Positions 32,563 through 40,800 of a stretch of DNA of 40,825 nt are shown piece after piece (the stretch's first letter is position 1; every line of letters begins with the position of its first letter). The stretch lies in NCBI GenBank assembly GCA_020025295.1, contig JAHHSJ010000011.1:1-40825 (forward strand). The letters are read 5' to 3'. A program made the translations under genes and the position numbers. Source of the stretch: Oscillospiraceae bacterium. Its GTDB lineage: Bacteria; Bacillota; Clostridia; Oscillospirales; Oscillospiraceae. The notes under the pieces were generated by a model that was given only the letters and a program-made list of their open reading frames with translations, was not told where the DNA came from and ran no database searches.

Positions 32563-32775
32563 ATGAATTCCAATTCCAATTCTAATTCCGGCAAGATGAA
32601 GATCAGCCCCGAGGCCCGTGAGGCTCTGAACAAGTTCAAGATGGAGTCCGCCTCTGAGGTCGGCGTCGATCTGAAGCAGGGCTACAACGGCCACCTGACT
32701 TCCCGTGAGGCTGGCAGCGTGGGCGGTCAGATGGTCAAGAAGATGGTTGAAGCCTACGAGAAGGACCTGAAGTAA
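32563..32775 (+). CDS. Alpha/beta-type small acid-soluble spore protein
   Basis: A 70-aa DNA-binding spore protein. After an Asn/Ser-rich tail it has ALNKFKMESASEVGVDL with the Glu-Val/Ile GPR protease site region, and then GYNGHLTSREAGSVGGQMVK, the highly conserved second motif of alpha/beta SASPs. Such proteins coat and protect forespore DNA and are degraded on germination. AGAGGAG stands about 9 bp before the ATG. The gene is a single unit with its own sigma-G-like promoter and a strong terminator, and it supports the view that the organism forms endospores. Confidence 0.96.
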   Translation: MNSNSNSNSGKMKISPEAREALNKFKMESASEVGVDLKQGYNGHLTSREAGSVGGQMVKKMVEAYEKDLK

Positions 32776-32793
32776 GACCTTCTTCGCTTCTCC

Positions 32794-32850
32794 CTGTCTT
32801 TAAGACAGAAAATCGGTCAGACCAGAAACGGTCTGACCGATTTTTGTTTT
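32794..32850. terminator. Tandem hairpin terminator after the SASP gene
   Basis: A small CTGTCTT/AAGACAG hairpin is followed by a 15-bp stem (AAAATCGGTCAGACC at 32809-32823 with its complement at 32830-32844) and TTTTTGTTTT. It lies between convergent genes and can serve both. Confidence 0.9.
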
Positions 32851-32858
32851 CTGGCTTC

Positions 32859-33254
32859 TTATTCCAGACCCATGATCTTGGTCACTTCTTCCACAGCCTC
32901 GTAGACCATGTTGTCGCAATGCTCCTGCCGGGAGCCGCCGTTTTCCGCATTGACCCGGAGCAGGTCCTTGCAGTCGGTGAGGTTGGTGTGATGCTGCCGC
33001 ATGGCGGTCATGAAGTCACGGGACTGCTCTCTGCCGCCGCCCAGCATACCGATCACCATCAAAGCTCCGGTCATGGCTCCGCAGGTTGCGCCCATATTCA
33101 TACCGTGGCCAAAGTGAGCGCCCATCTGGATCGCCTTCTCCTCGCTGATGCCGCACTCCTCCGCAAAGGATGCCAGCACTGCCTGTGCGCAGTTATAGTG
33201 GGCGCTGGTTTCCGCCCGGAACGCCTTTGCCCGCATTACATACTTGTTTTCCAT
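32859..33254 (-). CDS. C_GCAxxG_C_C family redox protein
   Basis: A 131-aa protein with the family's spaced cysteines: NCAQAV (Cys22), ATCGAMTGA (Cys58, the GCAxxG-type motif), TDCKDLL (Cys95) and HCDNMVYEA (Cys113), plus Cys34. These proteins are thought to be redox-active or to bind a metal or cluster; the exact role is unknown and they are common in anaerobes. Both ends are complete, and GGGAGGAA lies 6-7 bp before the ATG. It is the gene downstream of recG on the same strand, 27 bp beyond the recG stop, so it may be the second gene of that unit. Confidence 0.9.
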   Translation of the reverse strand: MENKYVMRAKAFRAETSAHYNCAQAVLASFAEECGISEEKAIQMGAHFGHGMNMGATCGAMTGALMVIGMLGGGREQSRDFMTAMRQHHTNLTDCKDLLRVNAENGGSRQEHCDNMVYEAVEEVTKIMGLE

Positions 33255-33281
33255 CTCGATTTCCTCCCATAAAGTTCTAAC

Positions 33282-35336
33282 TTAATTAAAAATATCCGGA
33301 TTTTCCTCAAACAGCCGTCTGGTTCGGTCCAGAACCACCCGATGCTCCGGCTTGGCAAGTGTGGGGTCCTCGGTCAGCAACTGCTGTGCCGCCTCCCGTG
33401 CCTGATACAAAATCCGGGTGTCACAGGCCAGATCCGCCATTTGCAGCTGAGGCAAACCATGCTGCCGTGCGCCGAAGAAGTCACCCGGACCACGCAGTTC
33501 CAAATCCTTTTCCGCAATTTTGAAGCCATCATTGGTGCTGCACAGGGCCTTCAGCCGCTGCCGGGTTTCCTCATTTTTCGTAGAGGACACCAGCACACAG
33601 AAGGATTTCGCCTTGCCTCGACCCACACGGCCCCGAAGCTGGTGGAGCTGAGACAGTCCGAACCGGTCAGCGTCCTCAATCACCATCAGCGTGGCGTTGG
33701 GGGCGTCCACACCCACCTCAATGACGGTGGTAGACACCAGAACATCCACTTCCCCCTGCAAAAAGGCGTCCATGATCTGTTCCTTTTCCTTGGACTTCAT
33801 TCTGCCGTGAACAAGCCCAATCCGCAGGTCCGGGAAGGCCTGCTGCAAGGCTCTGGCGTGGTCGGTGGCGTTTTTCAGCGGAACCGGCATATCTTCCGAC
33901 TCCTCCACCGCAGGACAGACCACATAGGCCTGATGCCCTTCCTGCACTTGTTTCCGAATAAAGCCCATCATGCGCTGACGCTTGTCCTCGCCCACTAGGA
34001 AGGTGTCCACATCCTGCCGTCCGGGCGGACGCTCACCGATGACCGACACATCCAAATCGCCATAGATAATCAACGCCAATGTACGGGGAATGGGGGTGGC
34101 AGACATCACCAGCACATGGGGCTTCCTCGCTCCGGCCTTGGCAGAGAGAGCCGAACGCTGCTCCACGCCGAAGCGGTGCTGTTCGTCGGTCACCACCAGA
34201 CCCAAATGGGCAAATTCCACCCCATCACTAAGGAGGGCATGGGTGCCCACCACCAAATCCAGCGTACCTTCGGCCAGCTGCTGCTTGACTTCTCGCTTTT
34301 CCGCCGCCTTGCTGCTGCCGGTGAGCAAACCCACCCGGATGCCATCCGGGGTAAGCAGCTCGGTCAGGGTATGATAGTGCTGCACTGCCAGAATTTCCGT
34401 GGGTGCCATCAGGGCGCACTGTCCGCCGGAGTGGACGCACTGCCACACAGCGCCTGCCGCCACTGCGGTTTTACCGCTGCCCACATCACCCTGCACAAGA
34501 CGGTTCATGATTTTGCCCGACGCCTGATCCCGGAAGATTTCTTCCAAGGTGCGCCGCTGCGCCCCAGTCAGTGTAAAGGGCAACAGCTTTTCATAGCGTT
34601 CCGTCAACAGAGGCCGGCACAGGAAGCCCTGCCCTTCGCTGCGGCGGGCATGGAGCAGCTCCAGACCGGCAGTAAGGTAGAACAACTCCTCAAACACCAG
34701 CCGCTCTCTGGCCCGGTTCAAATTTTCAAAGGAGTCCGGTCGGTGGATGGTCTGAATGGACCAGTTCCGCTCCGCCAGACCGTAGGCCAGCCGCACCTCC
34801 TGCGGCAAATCCTCCGGCAGCGCTGTGCTCTCCACCGCCATGTCGATCCACTCAGCCAGCTGCCGAGCCGAGATGCCGGCGGTCAGCGGATAGACCGGGA
34901 CAATGCGCCCGGTCATCTCCCCAACTCCCTCCGGCTCGTACACCGGATTCGTCATGCTGAGCCGCTGGCCCATCCGCTCGATCTTGCCGCAGAAGATGTA
35001 GCTTTCCCCAACCTTCAGCCGTCCGGCGGTATAGGCCTGATTAAAGAAGGTCAGATAGAGCAATCCGGAACGGTCAAACACCCGGAGCCGGGTGGTAGAA
35101 AGTCCCTTCCGGGGATAGGCCGTGGTGGGCTGCTGTGCCACGACGCCACAGACACAAACCTCCTCCCCTTCCGGTGCATGGCGGATCTGCCACACCTTCC
35201 GGCGGTCCACATAGCGCCTCGGGAACCAATGCAGCAGGTCCTCCAGCGTCCGAATCCCCAATTTGCTCAAAAGCTGTTCTTTCTTTTCGCCAATTCCCGG
35301 CAAAACAGTAACTTTATCCTGCAAGGATCGCAGCAT
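33282..35336 (-). CDS. recG: ATP-dependent DNA helicase RecG
   Basis: A 684-aa superfamily 2 helicase that remodels stalled forks and branched DNA. N-terminal wedge domain: LPGIGEKKEQLLSKLGIRTL then DLLHWFPRRYVDRRK. Helicase motifs: LVQGDVGSGKTAVAAGAVW (Walker A), VVTDEQHRFGVEQRSAL (DEQH box), MSATPIPRTLALIIYGDLDV and LHQLRGRVGRGKAKSFCVLV (motif VI). Length agrees with other RecG proteins. ATG at 35336 follows AAAGGAGGGG; the frame extends upstream to 35411 without family sequence and is not used. Confidence 0.97.
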   Translation of the reverse strand: MLRSLQDKVTVLPGIGEKKEQLLSKLGIRTLEDLLHWFPRRYVDRRKVWQIRHAPEGEEVCVCGVVAQQPTTAYPRKGLSTTRLRVFDRSGLLYLTFFNQAYTAGRLKVGESYIFCGKIERMGQRLSMTNPVYEPEGVGEMTGRIVPVYPLTAGISARQLAEWIDMAVESTALPEDLPQEVRLAYGLAERNWSIQTIHRPDSFENLNRARERLVFEELFYLTAGLELLHARRSEGQGFLCRPLLTERYEKLLPFTLTGAQRRTLEEIFRDQASGKIMNRLVQGDVGSGKTAVAAGAVWQCVHSGGQCALMAPTEILAVQHYHTLTELLTPDGIRVGLLTGSSKAAEKREVKQQLAEGTLDLVVGTHALLSDGVEFAHLGLVVTDEQHRFGVEQRSALSAKAGARKPHVLVMSATPIPRTLALIIYGDLDVSVIGERPPGRQDVDTFLVGEDKRQRMMGFIRKQVQEGHQAYVVCPAVEESEDMPVPLKNATDHARALQQAFPDLRIGLVHGRMKSKEKEQIMDAFLQGEVDVLVSTTVIEVGVDAPNATLMVIEDADRFGLSQLHQLRGRVGRGKAKSFCVLVSSTKNEETRQRLKALCSTNDGFKIAEKDLELRGPGDFFGARQHGLPQLQMADLACDTRILYQAREAAQQLLTEDPTLAKPEHRVVLDRTRRLFEENPDIFN

Positions 35337-35370
35337 ACGGTCCCCTCCTTTCCGTTTTTTGTGATGGGAT

Positions 35371-35379
35371 ATTATATCA
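35371..35379 (-). promoter_or_regulatory. Extended -10 promoter element of recG
   Basis: On the minus strand TGATATAAT, an extended -10 box with a perfect TATAAT, lies 35 bp before the recG start. No strong -35 box is visible, which is usual for extended -10 promoters. Confidence 0.5.
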
Positions 35380-35542
35380 TAATTTTGTGAAAAATGATAT
35401 ATTCTTTGCATTTTCTCATTTCTGTGAAACTTTTCTTCCGCTTCTATCCCAACCGAATCTGTCAGGATGGTTCCCTGTTTTGCCGATGCTGCGCCATTTT
35501 TCAGCTTTCTTCCTCTTTTTTCGTTTTTCTTCGCTGTCGTAG

Positions 35543-35570
35543 TTGCATTTCACAAAAAATATGGTACAAT
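35543..35570 (+). promoter_or_regulatory. Promoter of the ROK family gene
   Basis: TTGCAT (35543-35548) and TACAAT (35565-35570) are spaced by 16 bp. The leader to the ATG at 35695 is about 118 nt with no obvious hairpin. Confidence 0.6.
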
Positions 35571-35694
35571 GTAATCTGTTATTGAGTGCATTTTTGAAAA
35601 GACTTTTTGAAAATTTCTTTGGTTTCTAATCTGACATCTAAACCTGAGATAAGCCTTGACACTGGAACTGCGCTGGAATGAGGAGTGATTTTTG

Positions 35695-36819
35695 ATGGTT
35701 TCCTATAATACTGCTGAGCTTAGAAAGCAGAATCGTAATCGTGTCTTCCGCTATATATATAGTTCCGAGACACCTGTTTCCAAACAGGATGTGGCTCGGA
35801 GCCTTTCTCTCAGTCTGCCCACGGTTGGTCAGAATCTGAGAGAGCTGCTGGACACCGGTCTGCTGGAGCTGCAGGGTACCTTCGACTCCACCGGAGGCAG
35901 AAAGCCCAAGGCCATCGGTATTACCGCAAATTACAGATATGCGGTGGGTATCATGATCTCCAGCCGCCACATCCACATCACCTGCATTGATCTGCGTGCC
36001 CATCAGGTTTGCAGCAAGGCAGTCGTCAAGCCCTTCGTTGCCGGCGGCGACTATGGCAAGGAGCTGAGCCAGATTCTGGAGGGCTTCCTGGATGAAAACG
36101 GCATTGATCGCACCCGTCTGCTGGGCGTTGGCATTGCGCTGCCCGGCATCCCCGACGAGGAAACGGGTTCCATCCGCCTGTCCCATGCGGTCACCCCCCG
36201 GTCCATTGAAATTGCCGAGCTGAAGAAGTACATCCCCTACCCCTGCTTTATCGAAAACGACGCCAACGCCGGCGGCGTGGCAGAGTGGTGGAACAACAGT
36301 GAAAACGCCACCATGGTCTATCTCTGCGTGCAGAAGGGCGTTGGCGGTGCAGTGCTGCTCAACGACTCTACTTATATGTATACCCATCCCCACTCCGGTG
36401 AGTTCGGTCATATGTGCATCGTTCCCGGCGGTCGTCCCTGCGGCTGCGGCAAGCGTGGCTGTCTGGAGGCATACTGCTCCACTGCTCGCTTCAGCGATGA
36501 TCTCGGTATTACCCGAGAGGACTTCTTCTCCAGTATGGAAGCGGGTAACAAGGACTTCAAGGAGCTTTGGGATGACTATCTGAAGTATCTTGCCATCGGC
36601 ATCTACAACATTCACACCGTGCTGGACTGCGACATCGTTCTGGGCGGCGTGCTGGCTCAGTACATTGAGCCTTACATGGATGACTTGCGCCGCAAGATCA
36701 GCGAGGTTTCCGCATTCCCCACGGACGCCTCCTATCTGCGTTTCTCCAAGTACCGCAAGTGGACCAGCTGTGTCGGTGTGGCGCTGCACTTCATTTCCGA
36801 TTTTATCGACACCATCTGA
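35695..36819 (+). CDS. ROK family transcriptional regulator (NagC/XylR type)
   Basis: A 374-aa protein made of an N-terminal winged helix (VFRYIYSSETPVSKQDVARS, about 17-36, then SLPTVGQNLRELLDTGLLE) and a ROK sugar-kinase-like domain. The domain has FIENDANAGGVAEWW, and the Zn-binding CGCGKRGCLEAYCS cluster preceded by GEFGHM. Such proteins usually repress sugar uptake or catabolic genes and respond to a sugar or sugar phosphate. The catalytic Asp region (IENDAN) is kept, so kinase activity cannot be ruled out. No sugar genes lie next to it, so the regulon is elsewhere. ATG at 35695 follows AGGAG by 9 bp; TTG at 35692 is an alternative. Confidence 0.9.
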   Translation: MVSYNTAELRKQNRNRVFRYIYSSETPVSKQDVARSLSLSLPTVGQNLRELLDTGLLELQGTFDSTGGRKPKAIGITANYRYAVGIMISSRHIHITCIDLRAHQVCSKAVVKPFVAGGDYGKELSQILEGFLDENGIDRTRLLGVGIALPGIPDEETGSIRLSHAVTPRSIEIAELKKYIPYPCFIENDANAGGVAEWWNNSENATMVYLCVQKGVGGAVLLNDSTYMYTHPHSGEFGHMCIVPGGRPCGCGKRGCLEAYCSTARFSDDLGITREDFFSSMEAGNKDFKELWDDYLKYLAIGIYNIHTVLDCDIVLGGVLAQYIEPYMDDLRRKISEVSAFPTDASYLRFSKYRKWTSCVGVALHFISDFIDTI

Positions 36820-36851
36820 TGTTCCGTCCAATTTTCCATTCAACCCCTTCC

Positions 36852-36888
36852 ACCGTCGGCCGCAGTTTACTGCTGCCGACGGTTTTTT
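36852..36888 (+). terminator. Terminator of the ROK gene
   Basis: ACCGTCGGC (36852-36860) and GCAG pair with CTGC and GCCGACGGT (36875-36883) across one mismatch, followed by TTTTTT. Confidence 0.9.
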
Positions 36889-36976
36889 GCCTCTTCTATT
36901 TCCGATTGATCTATGTTAGAGTATGAAATAGGGTATTATGTTTTATTTTGAACAAAGAGAGTGAGCGAACAAACAT

Positions 36977-37879
36977 ATGAAACACAAGAATTTTTCCGGC
37001 GCTCCTATGCTGCTGCTCGCCGCCATGATCTGGGGCGGCGGTTTTGTTGCACAAAGCGTGAGCACTGATTTTTTGGGACCATTTACCTTCAACGCTGCCC
37101 GCTATGCCGTTGGCGCTTTGGTGTTGATCCCAATTATCCTTTTCTCTGACAAAATGGATCCGGGCCGCCCTGCCCACATGAGTTGGAACAATCCAAAGCT
37201 GTGGATTGCCGGCGCCCTCTGCGGTTTCTTCCTCTTTCTGGCCGCCTCCTTTCAACAGGCCGGTATGCACTACACCACCGTCGGTAAAGCCGGATTTATT
37301 TCCACCCTTTATGTGGTTTTGGTCCCTCTTGTCAGCATTTTTCTCGGCAAACGCCCTTCCCCTCTCATTTGGCTGTGCATCGGTCTCTCCCTCGTTGGAT
37401 TGTACCTATTATGTATGTCCGGCAACTCGGCGATCAATATCGGTGACCTTCTGATGCTGATTGCCAGCTTTGGCTTTACCCTCCATATCCTTGTAATTGA
37501 CCGATTCGTACTTTCGGTAGATGGCGTAAAACTCAGCTTTCTTCAATTCCTGTTTAACGCTGTCTTCTCCTTAATTGCTGCTTTCCTCTTCGAAGCGCCC
37601 GCCGTTTCCAATCTGGCTGCCGCTTGGGTGCCTCTGTTCTACGCCGGCGTGCTCTCCTGCGGCGTGGGCTACACCTTCCAGATTCTGGGACAGCAGCGCA
37701 CTGACCCCACCGTGGCCTCCATTTTGATGTGCATGGAGTCCGTGTTCAGTGTGCTTTTTGGCTGGCTGATTCTTCATCAGGCGCTCTCCCACCGAGAGCT
37801 GATGGGCTGCGGATTGATGTTCGCAGCAGTACTTTTAGCCCAGCTGCCGGCTCCGAAGAAAAAAGCCGTTCTCGACTGA
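36977..37879 (+). CDS. EamA/DMT superfamily transporter
   Basis: A 300-aa membrane protein with ten predicted helices in two EamA repeats. The first repeat starts GAPMLLLAAMIWGGGFVAQS and contains FNAARYAVGALVLIP. The second has the duplicated pattern, ending with PTVASILMCMESVFSVLFGW then LILHQALSHRELMGCGLMF, where the conserved glutamate and GxxL features of the family are visible. Members export or import small metabolites such as amino acids or nucleotides; the substrate cannot be read from sequence. The start follows AGAGAGTGAGCG. It is a single-gene unit with a clear terminator. Confidence 0.9.
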   Translation: MKHKNFSGAPMLLLAAMIWGGGFVAQSVSTDFLGPFTFNAARYAVGALVLIPIILFSDKMDPGRPAHMSWNNPKLWIAGALCGFFLFLAASFQQAGMHYTTVGKAGFISTLYVVLVPLVSIFLGKRPSPLIWLCIGLSLVGLYLLCMSGNSAINIGDLLMLIASFGFTLHILVIDRFVLSVDGVKLSFLQFLFNAVFSLIAAFLFEAPAVSNLAAAWVPLFYAGVLSCGVGYTFQILGQQRTDPTVASILMCMESVFSVLFGWLILHQALSHRELMGCGLMFAAVLLAQLPAPKKKAVLD

Positions 37880-37886
37880 TTTTTAA

Positions 37887-37932
37887 AAACTTGCAAGATA
37901 GGCAACTTCTATCTTGCAAGTTTCCTTTTTTT
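37887..37932 (+). terminator. Terminator of the DMT transporter gene
   Basis: AAACTTGCAAGATAG (37887-37901) pairs perfectly with CTATCTTGCAAGTTT (37909-37923), loop of 7 nt, followed by CCTTTTTTT. Confidence 0.92.
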
Positions 37933-37942
37933 CATCTATAAT
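37914..37942 (+). promoter_or_regulatory. Promoter of the O-acetylhomoserine sulfhydrylase gene, overlapping the upstream terminator
   Basis: TTGCAA (37914-37919) and a perfect TATAAT (37937-37942) are spaced by 17 bp. The -35 box lies inside the 3' arm of the preceding terminator stem. The leader is only about 40 nt, which leaves no room for a SAM riboswitch. Confidence 0.65.
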
Positions 37943-37989
37943 GAAGCAACCGTATTTCGGTAAAATTTCACTGTAAAGGAGCAATTCCC

Positions 37990-39276
37990 ATGAGCAACAA
38001 CTGGCATCTCGAGACAAACTGCATTCAGGCAGGCTATACCCCCAAGAACGGTGAACCGCGAATGATGCCGATCGTTCAAAGCACCACCTTTAAGTATGAC
38101 ACCTCTGCCGGCATGGGAGCTCTGTTTGATCTGGAGGCCGACGGCTACTTCTACACCCGTCTGGCAAACCCCACCACCGACGCCGTGGCAGCAAAGATCG
38201 CCGCTCTGGAAGGCGGCACCGCCGCTCTGCTGACCTCTTCCGGTCAGGCAGCCAACTTCTTCGCCGTCTTTAACCTCTGCTCTGCCGGCGATCATCTGAT
38301 CTGTTCTTCCACCGTCTACGGCGGAACCTTCAACCTCTTTGCCGTCACCCTGAAGCGGATGGGCATTGAATGCACCTTTGTGGACCCCGATTGTTCCGAC
38401 GAGGAGCTGGATGCCGCATTCCAGCCCAACACTAAGCTGGTGTTCGGTGAATCCATCGCCAACCCGGCCCTCATCATTCTGGACATCGAGCGCTTTGCCA
38501 AGGCGGCTCACGCCCACGGCGTTCCCCTCATCATTGACAACACCTTCCCCACCCCGATGAACTGCAAGCCCTTCCAGTGGGGTGCAGACATTGTGACCCA
38601 CTCCACCACCAAGTATCTGGACGGTCACGACGCCACCGTGGGCGGCTGCATTGTGGACAGCGGCAACTTCGACTGGATGGCTCACGCAGACAAGTTCCCC
38701 GGTCTCACCACTCCCGACGAAAGCTATCACGGCGTCACCTACGCCGAGCGCTTCGGTCAGGGCGGCGCTTTCATCACCAAGTGCTGCGCTCAGCTGATGC
38801 GTGACCTGGGCTGCACCCCGGCTCCCATGAACGCCTATCTGCTGAACATGGGCATCGAGACGCTCCATGTCCGTATGCCCCGTCACTGCGAAAATGCACA
38901 GAAGGTGGCTGAGTTCCTGCAAAGTCACGAGAAAGTCACTTGGGTCAACTATGCCGGTCTGCCCGGCAACAAGTACCACGAGCTGGCTCAGAAGTATATG
39001 CCCAACGGCACCTGCGGCGTAGTTTCCTTCGGTGTCAAGGGCGGCCGTGCCGCAGCCGAGCAGTTCATGGCCGGTCTGAAGCTGTGCATGATCGCCACCC
39101 ATGTGGCCGACGCACACACCTGCGTCCTCCATCCTGCCTCCTCTACCCACCGTCAGATGACGGATGCGGAGCTGGTGGCTGCCGGTGTCAGCCCGGATCT
39201 GATCCGCCTCAGCGTGGGCATTGAGAACATCGACGACATTCTCGCCGATCTGTCCGCCGCTCTGGAAAACATCTGA
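37990..39276 (+). CDS. O-acetylhomoserine sulfhydrylase (Cys/Met metabolism PLP enzyme)
   Basis: A 428-aa PLP enzyme of the cystathionine gamma-synthase family. Features: NWHLETNCIQAGYTPKNGEP at the start, the segment YTRLANPTTDAVAAKIAALE, SSGQAANFFAVFNLCSAGDH near the cofactor phosphate, VFGESIANPALIILDIE, PLIIDNTFPTPMNCKPFQWG with the PLP-binding Asp, and THSTTKYLDGHDATVGG with the Schiff-base Lys. The long form of about 430 aa fits MetY-type enzymes that make homocysteine from O-acetylhomoserine and sulfide. TAAAGGAG is placed 8 bp before the ATG. Cystathionine gamma-synthase is the main alternative but is usually shorter (about 380 aa). Confidence 0.93.
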   Translation: MSNNWHLETNCIQAGYTPKNGEPRMMPIVQSTTFKYDTSAGMGALFDLEADGYFYTRLANPTTDAVAAKIAALEGGTAALLTSSGQAANFFAVFNLCSAGDHLICSSTVYGGTFNLFAVTLKRMGIECTFVDPDCSDEELDAAFQPNTKLVFGESIANPALIILDIERFAKAAHAHGVPLIIDNTFPTPMNCKPFQWGADIVTHSTTKYLDGHDATVGGCIVDSGNFDWMAHADKFPGLTTPDESYHGVTYAERFGQGGAFITKCCAQLMRDLGCTPAPMNAYLLNMGIETLHVRMPRHCENAQKVAEFLQSHEKVTWVNYAGLPGNKYHELAQKYMPNGTCGVVSFGVKGGRAAAEQFMAGLKLCMIATHVADAHTCVLHPASSTHRQMTDAELVAAGVSPDLIRLSVGIENIDDILADLSAALENI

Positions 39277-39295
39277 TCTTTCGTGTGTCCGTAGC

Positions 39296-39333
39296 AAATG
39301 GGAGTTATTCCAATGGAATAACTCCCATTTTTT
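39296..39333. terminator. Terminator of the sulfhydrylase gene
   Basis: AAATGGGAGTTATTCCA (39296-39312) and its exact complement (39314-39330) form a near-perfect hairpin that runs into a T6 tract. Confidence 0.92.
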
Positions 39334-39366
39334 ACAAAAACTTAAAATTTCAGTCTGTTTTAACAA

Positions 39367-39395
39367 TTGATTTTTAGTGTGTTAAATAGTATAAT
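39367..39395 (+). promoter_or_regulatory. Sigma-A promoter of the citrate synthase gene
   Basis: TTGATT (39367-39372) and a perfect TATAAT (39390-39395) are spaced by 17 bp, about 44 bp before the ATG. Confidence 0.75.
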
Positions 39396-39438
39396 TTTGA
39401 AAATAATTTTTGTTTATTAGAAAGATCGGAGGTTGCCT

Positions 39439-40800
39439 ATGAACACCAAGAGAGATTATTCCGCCCTCACGCCCGAAATTATCGCCCTGTCCAAACACTG
39501 TTCAGAGGATTGTGTCATTGACAAGTCCCTGTACGGAATTCACAAAGTGAATCGTGGTCTGCGTGACCTGAACGGCAACGGCGTTCTGACCGGTCTGACG
39601 GAAATTTCCGAAATTCAGGCGAAAACCCCCGACGGAGAAAGCTGCGAAGGTGAGCTGTTCTACCGGGGTTACAATGTAAAGGATCTGGTCAGCGGTTTTC
39701 TGAAGGATGAACGCTTTGGCTTTGAAGAAATCGTCTATTTGCTGCTGTTTGGCTCTCTGCCCAACAAGGAAGAGCTGGCTTCTTTCTGCGATGTGCTGGC
39801 AAGCTATCGCTCCCTGCCCAATTCCTTTGTCCGTGACATCATCATGAAGGCCCCCAGCACCGACATCATGAACTCCATTGCCCGAAGCGTGCTGACCCTC
39901 TACTCCTACGACAACAAGCCCGACGACACCTCTCTGCCCAATGTGCTGCGTCAGTGCTTGCAGCTGATCGCCATGTTCCCCCAGCTGGCCCTCTACGCCT
40001 ATCAGGCCTACGACTACTACAAGAAGAACAACGATCAGTTCTTTATCCACAACCCCCTGCCGGAGCTGTCCACCGCAGAGAACATCCTGCATATGCTCCG
40101 TCAGGATATGTCCTACACCCCCACTGAGGCACGCGTACTGGACATGGCGCTGGTCATCCACGCCGAGCATGGCGGCGGCAACAACTCCAGCTTCACCACC
40201 CATGTGGTCACCTCCTCCGGCACCGACACCTACTCCGCTATCGCTGCCGCTCTGGGCAGCCTGAAGGGTCCCAAGCACGGCGGCGCCAACATCAAGGTGT
40301 GCCATATGTTCAACGACATCAAGTCCGCTGTCCACGACTGGAAGGATGAGGATGAGGTGCGTCATTACCTCACCAAGATTCTTCATGGCGACGCCTTTGA
40401 CCACAGCGGCCTTATCTACGGCGTCGGTCATGCCGTCTACTCCAAGTCCGATCCCCGTGCCGAGATTTTCAAGGGCTTTGTCCATATGCTGGCCAACGAA
40501 AAGGGCCGTGAGGACGAATTCCGGCTGTACGACACGGTGGAGCGCATTGCCCCCCAGATCATCAGCGACGAGCGCAAGATCTACAAGGGCGTCAGTGTCA
40601 ATGTGGACTTCTATTCCGGCTTTGTGTATCAGATGCTGGGCATCCCCGAGGAGCTGTTCACGCCCCTCTTCGCCATCGCCCGTATCACCGGCTGGAGCGC
40701 ACACCGTCTGGAAGAGCTGATCAACGGCAACCGCATCATCCGTCCCGCCTACAAGGCCATCTCCCCCCGTCGGGAGTATGTGGACATCTCCAAGCGCTGA
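39439..40800 (+). CDS. Citrate synthase (citrate/2-methylcitrate synthase family)
   Basis: A 453-aa enzyme that condenses acetyl-CoA with oxaloacetate. The catalytic regions are intact: LVIHAEHGGGNNSSFTTHVV (first active-site His), GSLKGPKHGGANIKV, then LIYGVGHAVYSKSDPRAEIF (second His with the G-H-x-x-Y type motif), and VNVDFYSGFVYQMLGIPEEL with the late Asp. The protein is longer than E. coli GltA (427 aa), having an N-terminal extension of about 60 residues, as in other Clostridia. ATG at 39439 is 6 bp after ATCGGAGG; the TTG at 39433 touches that site. No aconitase or isocitrate dehydrogenase gene is adjacent in the window. A further hairpin terminator seems to begin at the right edge. 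Confidence 0.93.
   Translation: MNTKRDYSALTPEIIALSKHCSEDCVIDKSLYGIHKVNRGLRDLNGNGVLTGLTEISEIQAKTPDGESCEGELFYRGYNVKDLVSGFLKDERFGFEEIVYLLLFGSLPNKEELASFCDVLASYRSLPNSFVRDIIMKAPSTDIMNSIARSVLTLYSYDNKPDDTSLPNVLRQCLQLIAMFPQLALYAYQAYDYYKKNNDQFFIHNPLPELSTAENILHMLRQDMSYTPTEARVLDMALVIHAEHGGGNNSSFTTHVVTSSGTDTYSAIAAALGSLKGPKHGGANIKVCHMFNDIKSAVHDWKDEDEVRHYLTKILHGDAFDHSGLIYGVGHAVYSKSDPRAEIFKGFVHMLANEKGREDEFRLYDTVERIAPQIISDERKIYKGVSVNVDFYSGFVYQMLGIPEELFTPLFAIARITGWSAHRLEELINGNRIIRPAYKAISPRREYVDISKR

Noticed and set aside
37933..37989. SAM riboswitch before the sulfhydrylase gene
   Set aside because: The leader is about 40 nt, far shorter than any known SAM riboswitch.
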